A DNA stretch of 64,000 bases, taken from IMG/VR virus record IMGVR_UViG_3300044940_000489, positions 1-64,000 of that record; one strand, 5' to 3'. Position 1 is the stretch's first letter. Each line of letters opens with the position of its first letter. Both the position numbers and the translations under genes were made by a program. This document shows positions 59,401 to 64,000 of the stretch, in pieces. The stretch is from a virus. The notes below the pieces were generated by a model, which saw nothing but the letters and a program-made list of their open reading frames with translations, was not told where the DNA came from and ran no database searches.

Positions 59401-62246
59401 GCGGCCACAAGATTAGCATTATGCTTCTGCTCTTTCTCTTCTGGATTCATTCTTTTAAACCCAGAACTTGATCCCTCAATGTAACTAGATACTGAAGGAT
59501 AGTTCCTTAGGGCATGTGTGGGGTCTAAATTAGAAAGCCGCTGATGGTGCTCACGAAACTTTGTCGTATGGTGATCTGCTAGTTTTTGGTGCAAATCAAT
59601 GGTATCTGCGTCCATCGGAACGCGCCGATCGGATATTCCAGCCATAGGCGGATAGACTTTGGCTGCAGCTAAATTTTTATGAGCCTGAGCCAGCCAAGCG
59701 TGCGTATCCATTCCTGCTGCATGATCCTCAAGGAGTGCACCGACTGGAGTTCCAGTTGTTTTTCTTCCAATCTTTTTACGGCCCCCTTCAGTAAGGGGAA
59801 GCTCTTTATTATGGACTGGCTTAAAGCCCATAGATCTAGGCACTTTCTGGTAGCTCTCTTTATACACCGTATGCACTTTGTCAGCATTTGTGTGAGATGC
59901 CTTAGATTCTGGCGAGTGAGTGGATATTATGTTCACTCCGTTATCTTTGGCCATCGAAATTACTTTGTTGATAAGAGCTTCTCGCCAGTTCTTATGGTAA
60001 TTAATAATCTTGTTGACGTGCTCGGCCTCTTCAGACTTATCATTTTGATCCAAATAATCTCTGGCTGCAGATCCGAAATCTGACTGAACTTCATCAATCA
60101 TCCAGTGTCCTGGCTCATGAGTATCTACTCGTGCCCAAGCAATCGTATTAAGATTAGTGGGATGACCGGATCTTTGCGATACTTCTTGAATTTTTTGAAA
60201 TATTTTGTACGTGTTTGGATCTGCCTTAATTGGAGCAATAGACTCATTTGAGTGGTCTAGGCGAACGACAACCTGATCTCGATTGTTAATATTCTGCATC
60301 TTACTGCCATCCCATACTCCGTAAGAAATATTATAGTTGGTTTTAGGAATGGAGTCGCGAATCTTCTGCAATTCTTGTGAGGATAGTTTTCCTTTTTCTC
60401 CAAAGATCTTTTTCCAATTATCTTTAATATTTGGATGTATTTTATTTAAATGTCCAATATCAATAGAGCCGCCATTAGCGTCCGCATAATGCTGTGCCAA
60501 TTCTAAATGATGCTGTAGATCACCGTAAGCGTGCGTATTATTGCGATTTGGTATCAGCTCATCAAGTTTAGGTTTTAATGCAGCTTCTTTTTTAGCGGCC
60601 TCTAGGCGGGCCCTCTCTTCGGCAGTCCGTTTTTTATTTTCAATGTGCTCATTAACAGCCGGGAGCTTATCTTTCAGATGTTCAGGGAGAAAATCATAGT
60701 CTAGGTGCGCATTCTCCATTCTTTCGTCATGCATTCTTCTGGCTATTCTAGACACATCATCGGATATTGATTCTGAATGGCCTTCATAAATTCTATCCAT
60801 AGTCCGATCATCTAGGTGATCTTGTGGATTGGCACGCCTGGCCTCTAAAGCAGAATTATAGGCTTCCTGGGCCTCATCTCTTCGGGCATCATAATCGGGA
60901 TGGTCTTCAATGGAGTACGTGAAATCGTCGTCATCTGTTTGCCAATTATAATTTTCAGCAAGATGATTGTTGATCCATTCGTCTTGTTCCATTCCATCCA
61001 TTAGATCTGAGTCTTCTACGTTGTCTCTTATGTATTCACTTAATGGGTACTCTTCTTCTGCCTGATCTCTGGCATCTTCATAATAGTAATCATAGCTATT
61101 CTGAAAATCGTTTTGATTTTGAATCTTTGTTTTAAGCTGTTCTAAATCGTATCCGTGCTCATGGTTATCGTTTGCCCATTTATTGTGCATTTCAATTTGA
61201 TGTTGTGGGTCTATATGCTTATTATGAAATAATGCCCATTTTTGCTCAAAATTGCCATGACGTTTAATATAATCAATATGTTCTGGCGTTAAATGTGGCG
61301 AATTCCTAAGTATTTCCTTAGAAATGTCCGTTTTATATCCAAAGCCCGGGCTCATTAAATTATAATTTGTATCCGGCGAAGAGGCCATCTCTTCCGCATC
61401 ATCTATATCATATAGCTTAGCACCTTCATGCCCTATATATTTAGATATTATAGAATTTCTGTATGAGTGATCTTCTTCTCCAAGTAAATTTTTTGATGGT
61501 TTAATGGATGACAGTAGTTGTGGGAAAGCAGTAGCTCCTGCTTTGTTGTTATCTAGTATGTGCTTAATGTGCCTATTTTCGAGCAGATTTTTGGATGGGT
61601 CATTATGTTTTGAGTATTTATTAAGTGCTGCAACATCATTAGATTTTAATTTGTAATTAGTATTATATATAAGATGGTCGGCCAAGTCTTTATCGAAGAG
61701 CTTATGATTAATAAATTGGGATAAATCAATGTCCTTATCGGCACCGGTCTTAAAAATTTTAATTACATGATCTTTATTTAAGTTTTTTTGATCCGCTAGT
61801 GGAGTCAGATGCTCTCGGTAGGTTGAAATTGGAAATGAATCATGATTATCAATTATATGATGAATTGCCTCTGAAGATATTGGATAATCATTAATAATGT
61901 GCCGCAATCTGCCTTCATCAATATCCACATGTTTTGAGGTGGGTTTAACGCCGCCTTGCGACTGCGCAATGTGCGACAAAACTTTAGCCAGAGCCAAATC
62001 ATTATTTTTCTCGTTATTGTGTCTAGACTCATTTAGGTATTTTTTTAGTTGTGATATATCAAAATCGCTATGTCCGTAAGCGCCGGCCAATAAGTTGATA
62101 TATTCTTTATCGGTCATTTTGTGTCGGAAATACGCCGGGATGGCAGTATCGTCTGGTTTCCAAATAGCTTCGCCACTCTTGTCTTGTAGTGTGGGGTGCT
62201 TCAATTTGGCAATATATTTTGGTTCTGGAACTTTAAATTTAGCCAT
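56400..62246 (-). CDS. Giant polyvalent-type protein (1948 residues) with duplicated DE(V/I)QSDF domain and GNAT-like module
   Basis: Residues 1-560 are helical with His- and Asp-rich repeats (NSPHLTPEHIDYIKRHGNFE type). Two copies of a domain follow, at about 690-790 (NTIAWARVDTHEPG, WMIDEVQSDFGSA) and 1665-1730 (NTIGWVRYTQDQQG, HIDEIQSDFGQSF). Each has a later MGFKP or MGYKP segment. Between them, about 1040-1130, lies a GNAT-like part (VNPQHAGHGHGKLAYAAALA). IDE(V/I)QSDF is typical of phage polyvalent proteins. The start ATG overlaps the previous stop (TAATG). Confidence 0.6.
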   Translation of the reverse strand: MAKFKVPEPKYIAKLKHPTLQDKSGEAIWKPDDTAIPAYFRHKMTDKEYINLLAGAYGHSDFDISQLKKYLNESRHNNEKNNDLALAKVLSHIAQSQGGVKPTSKHVDIDEGRLRHIINDYPISSEAIHHIIDNHDSFPISTYREHLTPLADQKNLNKDHVIKIFKTGADKDIDLSQFINHKLFDKDLADHLIYNTNYKLKSNDVAALNKYSKHNDPSKNLLENRHIKHILDNNKAGATAFPQLLSSIKPSKNLLGEEDHSYRNSIISKYIGHEGAKLYDIDDAEEMASSPDTNYNLMSPGFGYKTDISKEILRNSPHLTPEHIDYIKRHGNFEQKWALFHNKHIDPQHQIEMHNKWANDNHEHGYDLEQLKTKIQNQNDFQNSYDYYYEDARDQAEEEYPLSEYIRDNVEDSDLMDGMEQDEWINNHLAENYNWQTDDDDFTYSIEDHPDYDARRDEAQEAYNSALEARRANPQDHLDDRTMDRIYEGHSESISDDVSRIARRMHDERMENAHLDYDFLPEHLKDKLPAVNEHIENKKRTAEERARLEAAKKEAALKPKLDELIPNRNNTHAYGDLQHHLELAQHYADANGGSIDIGHLNKIHPNIKDNWKKIFGEKGKLSSQELQKIRDSIPKTNYNISYGVWDGSKMQNINNRDQVVVRLDHSNESIAPIKADPNTYKIFQKIQEVSQRSGHPTNLNTIAWARVDTHEPGHWMIDEVQSDFGSAARDYLDQNDKSEEAEHVNKIINYHKNWREALINKVISMAKDNGVNIISTHSPESKASHTNADKVHTVYKESYQKVPRSMGFKPVHNKELPLTEGGRKKIGRKTTGTPVGALLEDHAAGMDTHAWLAQAHKNLAAAKVYPPMAGISDRRVPMDADTIDLHQKLADHHTTKFREHHQRLSNLDPTHALRNYPSVSSYIEGSSSGFKRMNPEEKEQKHNANLVAARMSAKEIMNEGYGMPVYGHDSALKEAPASENHGHQIDLSPPKLKKSIDDADFDMEFEKLQKAPVENTNLESFDGWHDIPKSYKHVSSKQLKNGLYHHTFAGHYGPEKSPIFYHAVSDSKHPHDTHMARVQVSIEPYTNEPIVTESHVNPQHAGHGHGKLAYAAALAHHGRLESDYAVSQNAHKAWQNLNGLPSVNLSIKPMGSPDPNRAMASDVKKLRAYLYKTEDLIKDEAATRVRNGWPMPEHSARTFQDPELFESKLNDLYQKLEPLKNLEFSWEKDEAQARLHDLLDNPTYRGKYSPEVLDVIASHSDEDIRKSIHIHPNAEHSRHIKPAIDRDRAAWIAKVQKALSSSSGALPSSVPVHEDANLDDWQLNWLASHGDTRANNYAINHPNAEPRHIEKAINTVLARKHPYKDDSFWLKLGNNPKTTEDQLMLAHRQVSPHYRTHLSKKLRERGIYTDPNQVEFALGTNKLRSARDHIINNGSEGKMHKKDLELAGHSPQALGISHLLDGTGHIHHEDIQRHIDAQPKMKFGFSKTSYGSEDSPRYLEDMLSDHLEAFNPEDYGVHKSDFLDYGKIKKYHNKQFKPDFDETDFDSHEEYEQALDDARRDWEDGFNLDDYDYLAEKDDKYLDKDSYEREVQSAKDRHMDNFDSGDYGVTHEQAYENALEEQRHTYEPSEVFQLNFTKEHADKMKESGVWGTFKNMQEASKRSKHPVLDNTIGWVRYTQDQQGNTHIDEIQSDFGQSFIKQAQKQIKDALSSGQINQQQAEQAYANAHAKWPEEHYNKINEILFNNKHPNEILHEAFLQHLRDNNRVGSKVHIWDSKEKADLSGMSSSGYINLQDIGKIINNDLSVGDRLPPATVNHAKNWIKQQGMTPENWEAKSKEIIRQQRPLLSESEIESYPISFPMPVPAHMQFTYNQHPKKMGYKPSKYGELETQHNPYLKGKSTWSDTLKKKEKLDPDQIEKLKNLLENVENVDIDMPWNDIIKYSTHRWA

Positions 62247-62857
62247 TATTCTTTACCAAAAGCTCTACCTAAATGATATAAAAACATGTGATCGTGGTGC
62301 CCAATTTTTTGGGCATGATCTTTAGCCTCTTGTATGGCTATTGATCTATTGTGTCTGTGCGCTTCCTGAAGTCGCCTAATTTCATCAGAGACGATTCCTA
62401 GTTCTTTATCCCACTCGCTCTTTTTAAGTTTATTAGATTGATCTCCAAAATTAAAGTTTAACTTAAAGTGAACTGGACCTTCGTCCGTGTGCATGACAGA
62501 GTGGTCTCCATCTGGTTTTTCTTTATAAAACTGCACTCCACTTCCATGCACAGAAGTACCAGCTTGAGGTCCATTCAAATATTTAAGTTCGTGTTTATTG
62601 TCCATTGAATGTATGACTGACTCCTGCCCTAGTTGTCTAGCCATTTCAGTCAGTCCTTTTACATTCTTTGGGTGCCTGACAAGAATAGAGCGCTCGTGCT
62701 TCCCATCATAATGACCATGCAAATCTAGTGCATCCTCTCCTGATTGCCTTAGAAACTTTACGGCCTCTTCAGTGCTGGGTACGCCGGAAGCGGTCACCTG
62801 ATGCTTCGGATTTTCTACAGAGAAAATAAAATAATGTCCAGGCAATACATGCTTCAT
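62246..62857 (-). CDS. DUF3293-like protein
   Basis: 203 residues. N-terminal FSVENPKHQVTASGVPSTEE, then DALDLHGHYDGKHERSILVR and ARQLGQESVIHSMDN (about 78-105) follow the DUF3293 layout: NP near the start, an E-x-S-x-x-V strand, then an LA-x-x-xGQ-x-(A/S)-V helix-strand. The C-terminal 75 residues are helical with His (RRLQEAHRHNRSIAIQEAKD). It overlaps neighbours as ATGA and TAATG, so is translated with the giant protein. Confidence 0.5.
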   Translation of the reverse strand: MKHVLPGHYFIFSVENPKHQVTASGVPSTEEAVKFLRQSGEDALDLHGHYDGKHERSILVRHPKNVKGLTEMARQLGQESVIHSMDNKHELKYLNGPQAGTSVHGSGVQFYKEKPDGDHSVMHTDEGPVHFKLNFNFGDQSNKLKKSEWDKELGIVSDEIRRLQEAHRHNRSIAIQEAKDHAQKIGHHDHMFLYHLGRAFGKE

Positions 62858-63999
62858 GGCATTTCCTCTCTGTGTACTGGAATGCTATGGAACAATGCGA
62901 CCACATTAGGAAGTGTACTTTTAGAGTTGTAAAACCCGTGATAGCCTGCGTCTCTTATTTTGCCTAAAACCATGTCTGAATTGTAAGCCCCATTATTTGC
63001 GTCAACAGCCGCCTTAATGTGTCCCTCATGGTCATTTGCAAGATCATAGAGCTTATGCGTTTCAGGCAAAGTTACATGATATTTGCTTACTGCACCTTGA
63101 GTTACCAAATGCTCTGGCTCAGAATCGGCCCTATAGAAATAGCTTCTGCGTACTTCTGGAACTCCGTGCCTCGTTTCTTGGGACGGAGCGCCTGTTCCCA
63201 TGTAATTGGGGTCAATCTGTTTGAGGCCCTTAACTCTTGAGAAATGTATTAAATTTACTGGAGCGGATTCGCTTCTCTGGAGCTGTTCTGTGGCCGGCCT
63301 AAAATTATTAAGCAAGAATCCAGCTTTAGGGTGATACCTAAGCAGTCCTTCCTCAAGCATTTTAATGACCAATTGCCCCTCCGGAGAATTCCTATTATTT
63401 AAGGATTCGTGCCCATGACTGCCGCTATGCCTAACCATTATATCGCTAATTGGCTTATTTTTCAAATATTTAGATTGATCTTCTTTAACGTATGGCGTAA
63501 CTAGATGTTTGTGATCGTGATAGGCTTTAGACCAATGTGGACGACTATCTTCTAGTAAATGTTGGACAAGATTTAGCTCTGCGTTTCCTCGCCCTGGATA
63601 GCCACTTTGTCCTGCAGGATTGCCATTGCCGCTTCGATCTCTTCCTCGCTCCAAATCATATTCAAGTCCTGGCCGTAAGCCTCTACTACGGATCGGATCT
63701 CTTCCTTGGTCATCTCTGATACTTTTTTGGACATTTGGTGACTCCTTTATATTAAAAATGAAGTCTGTTGGTCCTGTAGCAAGTCCGTGCCGCTGCTTAG
63801 CCGTAATCTTCAGTTGATTGGGCTTGCTTGTATCTATATTAAAGTTATCATCGTTTAAAAGCAAGCTTTTTAGGTGTCTGGCTCTCAAAACGTGACGGTT
63901 CTTTTCGCGGTCATGGGTCGGTATAACGTGCCTATTGGGGTCTTTTTGTATTCTTTGAATTACTGCTTCCATAGCTTTTTTATGCTGCGGAGTAGGCAT
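62854..63999 (-). CDS. Polyvalent-type protein, C-terminal ART-like candidate domain
   Basis: 381 residues beginning at ATG 63999, one base from the window edge; the AATG there suggests a TAATG overlap with an upstream gene but the true start could lie outside. The N-terminal half is basic and low in structure. The C-terminal half (about 245-380) has LIHFSRVKGLKQIDPNYMGT, then GVPEVRRSYFYRAD and KIRDAGYHGFY, a domain often found in phage multidomain proteins with an ADP-ribosyltransferase-like fold. That assignment is tentative. Confidence 0.5.
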   Translation of the reverse strand: MPTPQHKKAMEAVIQRIQKDPNRHVIPTHDREKNRHVLRARHLKSLLLNDDNFNIDTSKPNQLKITAKQRHGLATGPTDFIFNIKESPNVQKSIRDDQGRDPIRSRGLRPGLEYDLERGRDRSGNGNPAGQSGYPGRGNAELNLVQHLLEDSRPHWSKAYHDHKHLVTPYVKEDQSKYLKNKPISDIMVRHSGSHGHESLNNRNSPEGQLVIKMLEEGLLRYHPKAGFLLNNFRPATEQLQRSESAPVNLIHFSRVKGLKQIDPNYMGTGAPSQETRHGVPEVRRSYFYRADSEPEHLVTQGAVSKYHVTLPETHKLYDLANDHEGHIKAAVDANNGAYNSDMVLGKIRDAGYHGFYNSKSTLPNVVALFHSIPVHREEMP

Positions 64000-64000
64000 T

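Overview
The window is a 64 kb piece of a contractile-tailed (myovirus-type) bacteriophage genome, AT-rich and compactly coded. Evidence for a myovirus is direct: a tail sheath, a tail tube, a tape measure protein, overlapping tail-chaperone genes, a gpD-like hub, a gpV-like spike, a gp25-like wedge and a gpJ-like baseplate protein all lie on the minus strand. Terminase, portal and capsid genes are not visible and probably lie beyond 64,000. Nothing in the sequence fixes the host. Stop codon use looks like the standard code.

Minus-strand layout, read in transcription order (high to low coordinates). (1) 64.0-53.2 kb: very large multidomain proteins resembling phage polyvalent or virion-delivered proteins. 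They include a protein joining an ADP-ribosyltransferase-like domain, a lytic transglycosylase and a kinase-like domain, and a 1948-residue protein with a duplicated DE(V/I)QSDF domain and a GNAT-like module. (2) 53.2-47.3 kb: neck, connector and tail-completion type genes, plus one protein whose N-terminus resembles palm-fold nucleotidyl cyclases. (3) 47.3-39.4 kb: a PcfJ-like protein carrying thirteen 26-residue HEAT/LRV-type repeats, small proteins, the sheath and the tube, ending at a strong hairpin terminator. (4) 39.3-37.8 kb: a Vsr-like homing endonuclease. (5) 30.0-23.3 kb: tail fibre/adhesin genes, then a peptidase and a holin-like protein. (6) 20.3-1 kb: tail chaperones, tape measure, hub, spike, wedge and baseplate J-like proteins, and further baseplate or fibre proteins. 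Most neighbours overlap as TAATG or ATGA, which suggests translational coupling. A 29-bp motif with core AACTTAATAT recurs upstream of six gene blocks and is a candidate phage promoter.

Two plus-strand islands interrupt the structural genes: 20.8-22.9 kb and 30.6-36.4 kb. They hold small accessory genes. The second contains a CYTH protein, a thymidylate kinase, a membrane-anchored trypsin-like protease and a separate membrane-anchored PDZ protein, which together look like a split HtrA. The first contains decaying genes: a pentapeptide gene with a stop at codon 3 and a frameshifted duplicate gene.

Both islands are edged or broken by copies of one IS200/IS605-type element. One copy (36.4-37.6 kb) has an intact TnpB. 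Three shorter copies have lost most or all of tnpB but keep the 3' end of tnpB plus the right-end hairpin, the part expected to give the omega RNA. There is also a 46-bp minimal copy, a solo left end and a solo right-end palindrome. This looks like one RNA-guided nuclease with several guide-bearing derivatives in a phage genome.
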